22,705 nucleotides of DNA from a virus, in IMG/VR virus record IMGVR_UViG_3300046718_000717, positions 1-22,705 of that record. One strand, 5' to 3'. Within the stretch, counting starts at the first letter, position 1. Each line of letters starts with the position of its first letter. This document shows positions 16,396-22,454 of this stretch, one piece after another. The notes under the pieces were generated by a model that was given only the letters and a program-made list of their open reading frames with translations, was not told where the DNA came from and ran no database searches. Made by a program: the position numbers and the translations under genes.

Positions 16396-17088
16396 CTACA
16401 CAAGTGCTTCTGCTCTAAATGTGGGGTCCTCGAAAAGCCCGCCCGTGCACGTGCCACCGACCATACCCGCGCCGGGAGCCGTGACGGGAAAGCCGCCGAC
16501 ATTTGCGTACACGATGCGCATACGATTGGATACGAGATCCTCGAAGAGGGCGAAGACGAAGTAGTTGGCACGCATGCGCTGGGCGGTCATGAGATCGACG
16601 ATGTCGGACGAGGAGTAATAGTCGAACTGGAACGTGCCGCTCACCTTGCCGGCGAACGAGGGCACGATCCGCTTGCCGTACTCATCGGCGGGGATCTGCG
16701 CGGCCGTCGAGCCTGCCTGCCAGTTGTTGACGTGGGAGAGCAGTGGGACGTCGGTGCCGCTGGCAGTCGAGATCCAGCCGCAGTCGATGGTGATCGTCGG
16801 CGTGCCTGTGAGCGGAGTATAGAAAACGACCTCGCCCGTCCCCCAGTTGATGTAATAGTCCGTCTGCTTGGCAGCGACCGTGGCATTCTTGACGATCGTC
16901 GGTGAGCGCGGATCGAGGACGCTATGGGCGCGTGCGGTGATGCGGAAGCACTGGTTCGCCGGGTAGGGCGTCGGGCTGCCCGAGAGCGTGGTGATCGCCG
17001 AGCACGGCTCGGCGGGCGCCAGCGTGGTGGCGCCCTTCAACCAGGCAATCCCACCTCCGACGCCAGTGGTAGGCGGCTGATAGCTCAT
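16396..17088 (-). CDS. Major tail (tail tube) protein
   Basis: A 230-residue protein encoded just before the tail chaperones, the usual place of the tail tube subunit. It is beta-rich with few charged clusters: 'TDYYINWGTGEVVFYTPLTG', 'KVSGTFQFDYYSSSDIVDLM', 'ANYFVFALFEDLVSNRMRIV', ending 'GLFEDPTFRAEALV'. The pattern of strand, helix (SSDIVDLMTAQ) and closing strands fits tail tube folds. ATG 17088 follows AAGGAG by about 6 bases. The gap of 113 bases to the next gene (16283-16395) shows no ORF with an SD; an imperfect GAGC...GCTC hairpin lies in it. Major tail proteins diverge greatly, so the call leans on gene order. Confidence 0.75.
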   Translation of the reverse strand: MSYQPPTTGVGGGIAWLKGATTLAPAEPCSAITTLSGSPTPYPANQCFRITARAHSVLDPRSPTIVKNATVAAKQTDYYINWGTGEVVFYTPLTGTPTITIDCGWISTASGTDVPLLSHVNNWQAGSTAAQIPADEYGKRIVPSFAGKVSGTFQFDYYSSSDIVDLMTAQRMRANYFVFALFEDLVSNRMRIVYANVGGFPVTAPGAGMVGGTCTGGLFEDPTFRAEALV

Positions 17089-17117
17089 TGGTGTTCTCCT
17101 TTATGGTGTAACGAACG

Positions 17118-17294
17118 CTACGGCGTCTTGCCCAGCCGGGCGGACCGCTCTTCTTCGCGCATCTGTTCCAACAGGGCCGCCTGCTCGGGCGCGATGCCGA
17201 CGCGCCGGGCCGCTTCCTCCTGCGCCGCGATCTCTGCCTCGCTTCTCGTCGATTCCTTTGGTTCCTTCTTCTCGGTGTCCTTCTCTGCCATCAT
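17118..17294 (-). CDS. 58-residue charged helical protein
   Basis: A small gene between the tail terminator and major tail genes. It starts ATGATG at 17294/17291 with GAGGAG just upstream and ends with TAG at 17118. The product is strongly charged and probably all helical: MMAEKDTEKKEPKESTRS, then 'AEIAAQEEAARRVGIAPEQA'. I recognise no family. Small helical proteins in this position could assist tail assembly, but that is inference. The repeated hairpin copy B ends 14 bases before its start, so that element may shape translation or stability of this part of the transcript. Confidence 0.65.
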   Translation of the reverse strand: MMAEKDTEKKEPKESTRSEAEIAAQEEAARRVGIAPEQAALLEQMREEERSARLGKTP

Positions 17295-17307
17295 GCTGCT
17301 CCTCTAC

Positions 17308-17361
17308 CGGTTGACCCTTTGCCGTGTAGCGTCTCCACGCTCACATGCAAAGGGTCAACCG
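17308..17361. repeat. Dispersed hairpin element, copy B
   Basis: Perfect 15-bp outer arms CGGTTGACCCTTTGC (17308-17322) and GCAAAGGGTCAACCG (17347-17361). Internal boxes are CGTGT and CACAT, i.e. the boxes of copies A and C on the opposite strand, around an inner AGCGT-CTCC-ACGCT hairpin identical to copy A in the same orientation. The TGA stop of the tail terminator gene lies inside the right arm. It ends 14 bases before the start of the 58-residue gene. Confidence 0.9.
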
Positions 17362-17807
17362 AGGTGATATGCCTGAACGCGCACGGTGATCGCAACATAG
17401 CGGTAAATTGCTCCCTGGACGTTCTCGGTGTAGGGCCGGGTGTTCTCGCGCGTGACCGCGGTCAGGTGCCAGCCGGCAACCGTCCACGGCGTGTCGAGCA
17501 GCGCCGTCTGGATGGCCGCGCCGAGGTCCGACACGATCGTCGTCGAGTATCCGGGCGCCGCCGGCCGATCAACGGCGGTGACCTGCCAGAGGTCATTGAC
17601 TCCTGCATGCGAGTACCACCCTTGCGTCTGGTCGCTCACGACACCGTAGACGAGATAGGGAAACGGGCCGCTTGACACGTCATCGTCGGGATAGATGCGC
17701 GTGCCCACGGCCGCCGCGATCGTGGGGTTGGCAAGGAGCGCGGCGCGGATGCCGATGCCGATCGCATGGATATCCAGTGCCCGCGGGACGGCGGTCATGA
17801 CGGTCAT
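17355..17807 (-). CDS. Tail terminator / tail completion protein (DUF3168-like)
   Basis: A 150-residue protein of the DUF3168 pattern: an N-terminal helix (IGIGIRAALLANPTIAAAVG), then 'TRIYPDDDVSSGPFPYLVYG', a central strand 'DLWQVTAVDRPAAPGYSTTI', a helix 'SDLGAAIQTALLDTPWTVAG' and closing strands 'YRYVAITVRVQAYHLG'. These proteins cap the tail tube and join it to the neck. ATG 17807 follows GGGAGGCG at good distance. The frame stays open upstream to a GTG at 17936, but that extension has no SD and runs through hairpin copy C. Its position between the gp10-like gene and the major tail gene is standard. Confidence 0.8.
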   Translation of the reverse strand: MTVMTAVPRALDIHAIGIGIRAALLANPTIAAAVGTRIYPDDDVSSGPFPYLVYGVVSDQTQGWYSHAGVNDLWQVTAVDRPAAPGYSTTIVSDLGAAIQTALLDTPWTVAGWHLTAVTRENTRPYTENVQGAIYRYVAITVRVQAYHLG

Positions 17808-17836
17808 CGATTCGCCTCCCAGTGCCTCGACGAATG

Positions 17837-17892
17837 TTTGAAAGGGGTTTGCATGTGACCGTTCAAGCGGTACACGGCAAACCCCTTTCAAA
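17837..17892. repeat. Dispersed hairpin element, copy C
   Basis: Perfect 16-bp outer arms TTTGAAAGGGGTTTGC (17837-17852) and GCAAACCCCTTTCAAA (17877-17892). The boxes ATGTG and ACACG match copy A. The inner stem is ACCG/CGGT with loop TTCAAG, different from copies A and B but still paired. It lies about 30 bases before the tail terminator start, in the largest gap of the structural module. Confidence 0.9.
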
Positions 17893-17907
17893 TGGTAGAA
17901 TCGGCGC

Positions 17908-18002
17908 GTGGGGACCGTGTTAGTCGCAAGACGCACTCTGTATATGCCCTGAGGGTGAAGCCGGTGCTAGCCCGTGTGGTAACCGTAGATGGCAGTCCCC
18001 AC
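17908..18002. ncRNA. Candidate structured RNA or element, 95 nt
   Basis: GTGGGGAC (17908-17915) pairs with GTCCCCAC (17995-18002). Inside, on the plus strand, are GTC-GCAA-GAC with a GNRA-type tetraloop and flanking GTG/CAC, CCC-TGA-GGG, and a longer imperfect hairpin from GCCGGT to ACC...GGC. The 202-base gap 17808-18009 has no convincing gene. I do not recognise a known RNA family; tRNA is excluded by the lack of a T-arm. Strand is undecided: the GNRA loop favours plus, the surrounding transcription favours minus. Confidence 0.35.
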
Positions 18003-18009
18003 ACCCCCG

Positions 18010-18345
18010 CTAGCCTCCGACAGCCGCAGCGATCGCGCGCACGAACTCATCGGCATACGCTTCGATGGCAGGGCGCAAATAGGGCTGTGCGGGACGACCA
18101 CGAGTCCCGTACTCAATCAGGTGCCCATAGGTGAGTCCTTCACCAGCGGTCACCTCGGCCACCAATCCATTGAGATGCGTGGTAATCGAATCACGGAGCG
18201 CGCCGGTCCGTACCGGCACCAACGTCTTCGCCTCCTCTTCGATCAGGCCGGCGTACTTCTCCACGATGGCCTCGATCTGCTCAAGGCGCGCGATGGTGGC
18301 ATCGATCGGTGAGACGTTCGACTGAATGCTGATCGAGACGCTCAT
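18010..18345 (-). CDS. HK97 gp10-like neck/tail completion protein
   Basis: A 111-residue protein with the classic HK97 gp10 layout: an N-terminal helix (ATIARLEQIEAIVEKYAG), the motif 'AKTLVPVRTGALRDSI', and 'YGHLIEYGTRGRPAQPYLRP' followed by a C-terminal helix. Such proteins sit at the head-tail junction and help tail attachment. ATG 18345 directly follows the TAG of the preceding gene (TAGATG), with GGAGGAG just upstream, so the two are translated together. No unusual feature is visible. Confidence 0.9.
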   Translation of the reverse strand: MSVSISIQSNVSPIDATIARLEQIEAIVEKYAGLIEEEAKTLVPVRTGALRDSITTHLNGLVAEVTAGEGLTYGHLIEYGTRGRPAQPYLRPAIEAYADEFVRAIAAAVGG

Positions 18346-18717
18346 CTACTCCTCCAACTTCACGGCCAGCTGGAGGCTGGTGGCAAAGGTCTGCCCCAAC
18401 GATGTCCCAACGATCTGCCAGGTGTCCCCTTTGAACGTCACGGTGTCCTCTTCTGTGGCAACGGTGTCGAGCGGCACCCAGAGGATACCGTTCGCCTGCA
18501 CCGTCAAGCGCCAGACGGCGAGGATCTCCGCCGCACCGCCAGCGTCAAGGAAGCGGCACGGCACCGTGGTCACGACGACCTCACCAGGCTCGCCACTCCC
18601 ATCAGGATTGATCGTGCCCGGTTCGGTGTGAACGATGTCGCACGTGTCAGCCATGGCACGCTCATCGAGCACCCGGAAGCGGTCAACGCGGTCGGTCGGG
18701 ACGTACGGGATGACCAT
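18346..18717 (-). CDS. Head-tail stopper (head closure) protein
   Basis: A 123-residue beta-rich protein: 'DTCDIVHTEPGTINPDGSGE', 'VVVTTVPCRFLDAGGAAEIL', 'VTFKGDTWQIVGTSLGQTFA', 'TSLQLAVKLEE'. This strand-rich pattern and the position between the adaptor and gp10-like genes fit head closure/stopper proteins (gp16-like), which seal the portal after packaging. The start is taken as ATG 18717, one base after the TAA of the adaptor gene; an internal ATG at about 18654 (MADTCDIVHTE) is a possible alternative that would remove 21 residues. Confidence in function is moderate because these proteins diverge quickly. Confidence 0.7.
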   Translation of the reverse strand: MVIPYVPTDRVDRFRVLDERAMADTCDIVHTEPGTINPDGSGEPGEVVVTTVPCRFLDAGGAAEILAVWRLTVQANGILWVPLDTVATEEDTVTFKGDTWQIVGTSLGQTFATSLQLAVKLEE

Positions 18718-18718
18718 G

Positions 18719-19261
18719 TTAGTACAGCCCCACCGGGTCCATGTTCGCGGCCGCCGCCATCAGTTGCTGGTACATCTGACTTTCCCGCGCACTGACCGCA
18801 CCAGGCACTGAGGAGTCAACACGGTTCATCGCCTTGCGCGCTTTGGTCCGCAGGCACTCCGCCGCGGCCTTGCGCACGTCGTACGGCCCGCCCGTCGGCA
18901 CCGCGGCCGCCCACGTGATCGTCCCGTCCTGCACGTATGCCACCGGGTTGCGGCTGCTCGCGGGGATCAGCCACGTTGGCTCGGTGTCACCGGAGACACC
19001 GGGGAAGCCACCGCCCGTGAAGTCCGGGTCCGAAGAGGCCCAATACGGGCCCTGTGCGTGCGTCAGTGGCACGTACGCCCAGCCATTGGGTATAGTCGGC
19101 GTCACGAGCACATCCGGGTAGTACGTCGTCGCCGCCGTCCACGTGCGGAAGCCCATGGTACGGAGGATCGCCGAATCGATCTCCGCGTCCGTGAGCACGG
19201 GGTCAAGCGTCGGTTCGCACAAGGCGACAACGGCGTCGTGGACGTCGACAGGAACGCTCAT
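18719..19261 (-). CDS. Head-tail adaptor (connector) protein
   Basis: A 180-residue protein. The N-terminus (VHDAVVALCEPTLDPVLTDA, EIDSAILRTM) and C-terminus (DVRKAAAECLRTKARKAMNR, ESQMYQQLMAAAANMDPVG) are helical, as in adaptor proteins that bind the portal. Between them is a Trp/Pro/Gly-rich stretch of about 70 residues (WTAATTYYPDVLVTPTIPNG, YWASSDPDFTGGGFPGVSG) that looks like an inserted beta domain and is larger than usual. The gene follows the capsid accessory genes and precedes the stopper. ATG 19261 is used; the SD is weak (GGGCCGG). Confidence 0.7.
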   Translation of the reverse strand: MSVPVDVHDAVVALCEPTLDPVLTDAEIDSAILRTMGFRTWTAATTYYPDVLVTPTIPNGWAYVPLTHAQGPYWASSDPDFTGGGFPGVSGDTEPTWLIPASSRNPVAYVQDGTITWAAAVPTGGPYDVRKAAAECLRTKARKAMNRVDSSVPGAVSARESQMYQQLMAAAANMDPVGLY

Positions 19262-19270
19262 GATCCGGCC

Positions 19271-19531
19271 CTACTTCTTGGCTGGCTTCGGCGCGGCCGC
19301 AGGATGGTCATCAGCCGGTGCTGGCTTCTCGTCCGTGGCCGGCCGGTCCGCCACTTTCGACGCGGCACCCTCGTCGGACGCCGCGCTCTCGTTCGTCAGG
19401 CCGTACTTCGCCGCTTCCTCGTCCGTGATCGTGCCGCCGGCGGCAACAACGAGGATCGCCGCATCGGGGCTGTCCGCGGGGACGACTTCGCCCTCGCTGT
19501 TCGCATAGACATCAACCTCAGACGTGTACAT
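19271..19531 (-). CDS. 86-residue acidic head-region protein
   Basis: ATG 19531 follows GGAGGAG by about 6 bases and is preferred to an upstream frame opening at 19711, which overlaps the gene before it and has no SD. Residues 1-45 (MYTSEVDVYANSEGEVVPAD, then PDAAILVVAAGGTITDEEAA) form a small globular unit with a 'TDEEAAKYGL' helix. Residues 46-86 are low in complexity (Ala, Pro, Asp, Lys) and end in PKPAKK. This type of small protein with a disordered Ala/Pro tail is common next to phage capsid genes, but I cannot name a function. It ends 9 bases before the adaptor gene. Confidence 0.7.
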   Translation of the reverse strand: MYTSEVDVYANSEGEVVPADSPDAAILVVAAGGTITDEEAAKYGLTNESAASDEGAASKVADRPATDEKPAPADDHPAAAPKPAKK

Positions 19532-19564
19532 CGGTGTCTCCTCCGTGACTTGGCGGATCGTTAC

Positions 19565-19607
19565 CGACCCGCCCGTGCGTACCTGTTCATGTTTGCCGAG
19601 CGGGTCG
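19565..19607. other. Hairpin in the gap between two head-region genes
   Basis: CGACCCGC (19565-19572) pairs perfectly with GCGGGTCG (19600-19607) around a 27-base loop. The loop contains ATGTTTGCC and CCGTGC, which loosely recall the boxes of the dispersed hairpins, but the match is too weak to call it a fourth copy. It lies in the gap 19532-19644, upstream of the 86-residue gene. Confidence 0.45.
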
Positions 19608-19644
19608 CGGACGCCGTGGCCAGGACTTGTCCAGAGGCGCGAAC

Positions 19645-19890
19645 TCACGTCTGAAGGCCGATTTTTGTCCAGACAATCGTTGACGTGCCGTTCGTGGCAG
19701 TGCAACTCCACCAGATGCCGGTGGTCGTGTCCACGTATGCCGTCCCTTGCGTGGCGGTGCCGAGGCCGGTGACGTTGACGGTTGGCGCGCCCGCACCCGT
19801 GGTGATGCCGACCGTTCCACTACTCCCGGCGGCCATGCGCTGGCGCGAACCGGGCATCGTGTTGCTAGCGTTCGGCGGCATGTATGACAT
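19645..19890 (-). CDS. 81-residue Gly/Thr/Ser-rich protein, possible head decoration or fibre tip
   Basis: ATG 19890 follows AAAGGAG by 6-7 bases. The N-terminus (MSYMPPNASNTMPGSRQRM) is followed by a Gly/Thr/Ser/Val-rich part, then 'GTAYVDTTTGIWWSCTATNG' and 'TSTIVWTKIG'. This resembles the short beta repeats of phage fibre and decoration proteins in which a Tyr/Trp pair surrounds a DTTTG turn. The gene lies directly downstream of the capsid gene, so a decoration or head fibre role is plausible but inferred. Its SD can be masked by a small hairpin (19897-19909). Confidence 0.65.
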   Translation of the reverse strand: MSYMPPNASNTMPGSRQRMAAGSSGTVGITTGAGAPTVNVTGLGTATQGTAYVDTTTGIWWSCTATNGTSTIVWTKIGLQT

Positions 19891-19896
19891 GCAACG

Positions 19897-19909
19897 CTCC
19901 TTTCAGGAG
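19897..19909 (-). promoter_or_regulatory. Hairpin covering the Shine-Dalgarno after the capsid gene
   Basis: On the minus strand CTCCT-GAA-AGGAG forms a perfect 5-bp stem. Its 3' arm is the SD of the gene starting at ATG 19890. It sits in the 38-base gap after the capsid stop (19929). Local AACG/CGTT pairing could lengthen it. It could lower translation of the small gene relative to the capsid gene. Confidence 0.5.
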
Positions 19910-19928
19910 GCAGTATGCGTAGCGTTAC

Positions 19929-21194
19929 CTAAGGCAATCCGGTCACAGTACAGAACGCGAGCGGACGGTAAACTGCCAGAGCAAGTCTTTCCTCTGCCCG
20001 AATCGTGATGAGGTTCTTCACGAAATCGTCCACGTTCGAGTTCGTCGTCTCCAGCGTGATGCCCTGGCGGCGGAAGACCTGGGCACCGAGTTTGAACGCG
20101 CCCACGAACGCGGTGTGCTGCGTCTGCGCGACCGTGGCGACCACCGGCAAGCCCCAGAGACGATTGGGACCGGGATCGGCCGGATGGCCCCAGATGTAGA
20201 TGCCATCGGCCGTCTTGAGCAGTTTGACGTTCTGCCAATCGAACGGGTTGAAGACGACACCATCGGCCTGGAAGAAGCCGACTGAGGCAACCTTCGTGAT
20301 CGCCTTGAAGACAGCGTCAGGGAGTGGATCGGTTCCAGCGGCCTGCGTCTGGATGCCGGAGGTCGTCTCGATCCCCTGGATGTTCGGGGGTGTGCCGTTA
20401 CCGAGCAGGATCTGCGCCTCTTCTTGCTGCGCGACCATGAACTGCAGGCGGTTGTTGACGTAGTCGCGGATGACCGGGAAGTCCGCGAACATCTCGTCGG
20501 TGACCTTCCCGGTGACGGCGATCTTGCGTACCGGCGCGTCCACCTCGGAGGTGTCGAATGCCGCTTCCGGCTTCGTGCCACCTTCCGCGACGGTCGTCGC
20601 TGCGTTGGTGTACGTGTCCTCACGGACATAGCGGATGGTGTTCATCGTCGTCTCACCCTGCGAGATGAGATCGGCGATGGTGAGGGCTTGCTGCCCGATC
20701 ATCACCATGCCGGGCTGGCGGTCGTACTCGGTCAGCGTCGAGACGGCCGTTGTGAACGTCGTCTTCGCCGCGAAGCCGAGTTGCTCCGGCACCTCGAAGA
20801 ATGCCTGCTGCTGGCCGCCACCGGGCCGCCAGGTCTTGTACGCCTCGCTGGTGACGAAGCGCTCACCAAGTGACTTCGTGGCGGGCGTGCTGCCCGGCGT
20901 CGCACCCGGATCGTCGGCCGATCCGCCAGCGAACGGCACGGGACGGACGATGCGACCGAGATCATCGAGCGACTTCCGGTTCTCCCGGTCGATGGTGGCG
21001 AGCTCTTCCGCCTGCTTGTAGGCGTCCACCAGCGGCACCAGTTCTGCTTCACGCCGGCGCACTTCTTGCACCTGATCGGCGGAGAGGTCATAGACCTCGG
21101 AACCATTGACGATCTTCCGGTGATCGTCGAAGAGTTTGCCGAGTTCGCCCTGCTTCTGATTCAGTTCGCGGCCCAGTTCAATCAATGTCGGCAT
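19929..21194 (-). CDS. Major capsid protein, HK97 fold
   Basis: A 421-residue protein. Residues 1 to about 110 form a charged coiled-coil delta region (LNQKQGELGKLFDDHRKIVN, SADQVQEVRRREAELVPLVD) of the kind removed by prohead protease. The mature part shows HK97 hallmarks: 'SQGETTMNTIRYVREDTYTN' with 'AATTVAEGGTKPEAAFDTSE' (E-loop region), 'VRKIAVTGKVTDEMFADFP', 'QILLGNGTPPNIQGIETTSG' and near the end 'RAEERLALAVYRPLAFCTVT'. ATG 21194 is chosen over the adjoining GTG 21197 because the AAAGG SD then sits at about 8 bases; the difference is one residue. The gene follows the protease gene by 18 bases, the standard order. Confidence 0.95.
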   Translation of the reverse strand: MPTLIELGRELNQKQGELGKLFDDHRKIVNGSEVYDLSADQVQEVRRREAELVPLVDAYKQAEELATIDRENRKSLDDLGRIVRPVPFAGGSADDPGATPGSTPATKSLGERFVTSEAYKTWRPGGGQQQAFFEVPEQLGFAAKTTFTTAVSTLTEYDRQPGMVMIGQQALTIADLISQGETTMNTIRYVREDTYTNAATTVAEGGTKPEAAFDTSEVDAPVRKIAVTGKVTDEMFADFPVIRDYVNNRLQFMVAQQEEAQILLGNGTPPNIQGIETTSGIQTQAAGTDPLPDAVFKAITKVASVGFFQADGVVFNPFDWQNVKLLKTADGIYIWGHPADPGPNRLWGLPVVATVAQTQHTAFVGAFKLGAQVFRRQGITLETTNSNVDDFVKNLITIRAEERLALAVYRPLAFCTVTGLP

Positions 21195-21212
21195 CACGAT
21201 TGCCTTTCTTCG

Positions 21213-22064
21213 TTAGGCGGAGAGTTCCACGCCGAGAGCTTCTGCCTCGCGTGCGAGCATGCGCAGGTAGATTTGCTCGATCTCGGCGTTCGTTTTCGCC
21301 GCTGGTTCGGTCTCATTGAGAAGCGCCTGCATCGTGGCGATGTGCGTCCCCATGGCCGCGTGGGCGACTTGCATCTGCGTGTGCATCTCTCGGAGTCTTT
21401 TGCGCCGGCCCATGGAAAACGGCCGGGCGTCTTTGATGCACAGGGCTTTGATCGCCTCTGCGCGCTGTACCGCATCCGCCACCGCAGCAAGCGCGGTTTC
21501 GATGCACTCTGCAAACGGCATCGCAGCAGGCGCGACGTCGTGCTTCGTCTTCCGCGATTCCAATCCGAGGAGCGCGGGCAGGGATTTCATCGCCACGGCG
21601 CCGTTGCGCGGCTCCGCTGGGGATGGTGTGAGCGACGCTTCGGCTATGGGCCAGTGCGTGATCTCGCGCACCGTCGCGCCATCTTTTGTCTCGACGGACT
21701 TGCGTGCGACAAGGTGCGCGGGCGCGCCCGATGACCAGCCGAGGGCCCCTTTGGCCGCGAGATTCGCGATCGCCTTTTCGTACTCATCACGCAGGTTCAG
21801 TTGTGCCTCAACCCAGATGCCAATCGCGTCCGTCTTGGCCGTGAAGCGACCGATCTTCTTGACGCCCAGCTGCTCGTCCAGTCCGTGCGCGTAATAGACC
21901 GAGCGCGTGTCACCGTCGGCGAGGTCGTAGTCGGTGTCCTTGGTGAAGTACTCACCCGTGAGGTCAGGGCTGGCCGCATCGGAGAAGGTGATTAAATAGC
22001 CACCCACGCGGCCATCGCCCAGGGCTTTTACGGCTGACCCGAAGGCGATTAGTGTATCGTTCAT
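21213..22064 (-). CDS. Prohead protease with long C-terminal helical region
   Basis: A 283-residue protein. Residues 1 to about 155 are an HK97-type (U35/S78-like) prohead serine protease: 'TRSVYYAHGLDEQLG' with catalytic His60, 'ALGWSSGAPAHL' with the likely catalytic Ser112, and 'EASLTPSPAEPRN' at the domain end. Residues 156-283 are helical and charged (AFAECIETAL-like and 'RRKRLREMHTQMQVAHAAMG' stretches) and may act as internal scaffold; the capsid also has its own delta region. ATG 22064 overlaps the stop of the small membrane gene (ATGA) and has GGAGG at good distance. An in-frame opening farther upstream (22109) runs through that gene and is rejected. Confidence 0.9.
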   Translation of the reverse strand: MNDTLIAFGSAVKALGDGRVGGYLITFSDAASPDLTGEYFTKDTDYDLADGDTRSVYYAHGLDEQLGVKKIGRFTAKTDAIGIWVEAQLNLRDEYEKAIANLAAKGALGWSSGAPAHLVARKSVETKDGATVREITHWPIAEASLTPSPAEPRNGAVAMKSLPALLGLESRKTKHDVAPAAMPFAECIETALAAVADAVQRAEAIKALCIKDARPFSMGRRKRLREMHTQMQVAHAAMGTHIATMQALLNETEPAAKTNAEIEQIYLRMLAREAEALGVELSA

Positions 22065-22228
22065 CCGACGCCTCCATGCCACAAAAGAAAAGCCACCGCC
22101 ATCAAGCACCAGGCGAGCGAGTGAACCCGCCAGCGCGCGTAGTCAACCGTGGTGAATCCCATGAGGAAGTCCAGGCCCCAAATGATGGCGGCACAGAGAA
22201 ACAGCAGCAGAACAACGCCCAACGTCAT
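22061..22228 (-). CDS. 55-residue membrane protein overlapping the prohead protease gene
   Basis: ATG 22228 follows AAAGGAG by about 6 bases. The product has two hydrophobic spans: MTLGVVLLLFLCAAIIWG near the start and 'LAWCLMAVAFLLW' near the end, joined by a short polar loop (TTVDYARWRVHS). Its TGA overlaps the ATG of the protease gene by 4 bases, which suggests translational coupling. A membrane protein between the portal and protease genes is unusual for this module. I recognise no family; a holin-like or membrane-modifying role would be a guess. Confidence 0.65.
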   Translation of the reverse strand: MTLGVVLLLFLCAAIIWGLDFLMGFTTVDYARWRVHSLAWCLMAVAFLLWHGGVG

Positions 22229-22239
22229 GGCCGACTCCT

Positions 22240-22443
22240 TTACGCCTCAGGGGCGCCATCGGGCCAGAGCGGCTTCACATCATTGGAAAAGATGCTCTCA
22301 GCCATTTCCTGGGAGAACGGATGGTAGGAGCGCCCATGATTCCGCCGCTCAAAGGCCGCAAGCCGGTCCCGAGCAAGAAAATATTCCAGGCTCAGGCGTC
22401 GCCACTCATCCTCTTCCTCGGGGCTGAGGTCAGGAAGCATCAC
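22240..22443 (-). CDS. 67-residue acidic hypothetical protein
   Basis: The gene starts with GTG 22443 (followed at once by an ATG at 22440), with GGAGG about 7 bases upstream, and lies 11 bases after the portal stop. The product is soluble, with a charged helical N-terminus (LPDLSPEEEDEWRRLSLEYF, LARDRLAAFERRN) and a Trp/Pro-containing end (KPLWPDGAPEA). I recognise no family. Tight spacing on both sides places it in the head operon. Confidence 0.65.
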   Translation of the reverse strand: MMLPDLSPEEEDEWRRLSLEYFLARDRLAAFERRNHGRSYHPFSQEMAESIFSNDVKPLWPDGAPEA

Positions 22444-22454
22444 GGCATGTCCTC

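Noticed and set aside
17808-17936. N-terminal extension of the tail terminator to GTG 17936
   Set aside because: There is no SD at 17936 and the extension would be encoded by hairpin copy C; ATG 17807 has a good SD and gives the usual family length.
17908-18002. A tRNA gene
   Set aside because: The closing stem is 8 bp and there is no T-arm or anticodon arm at the required positions.
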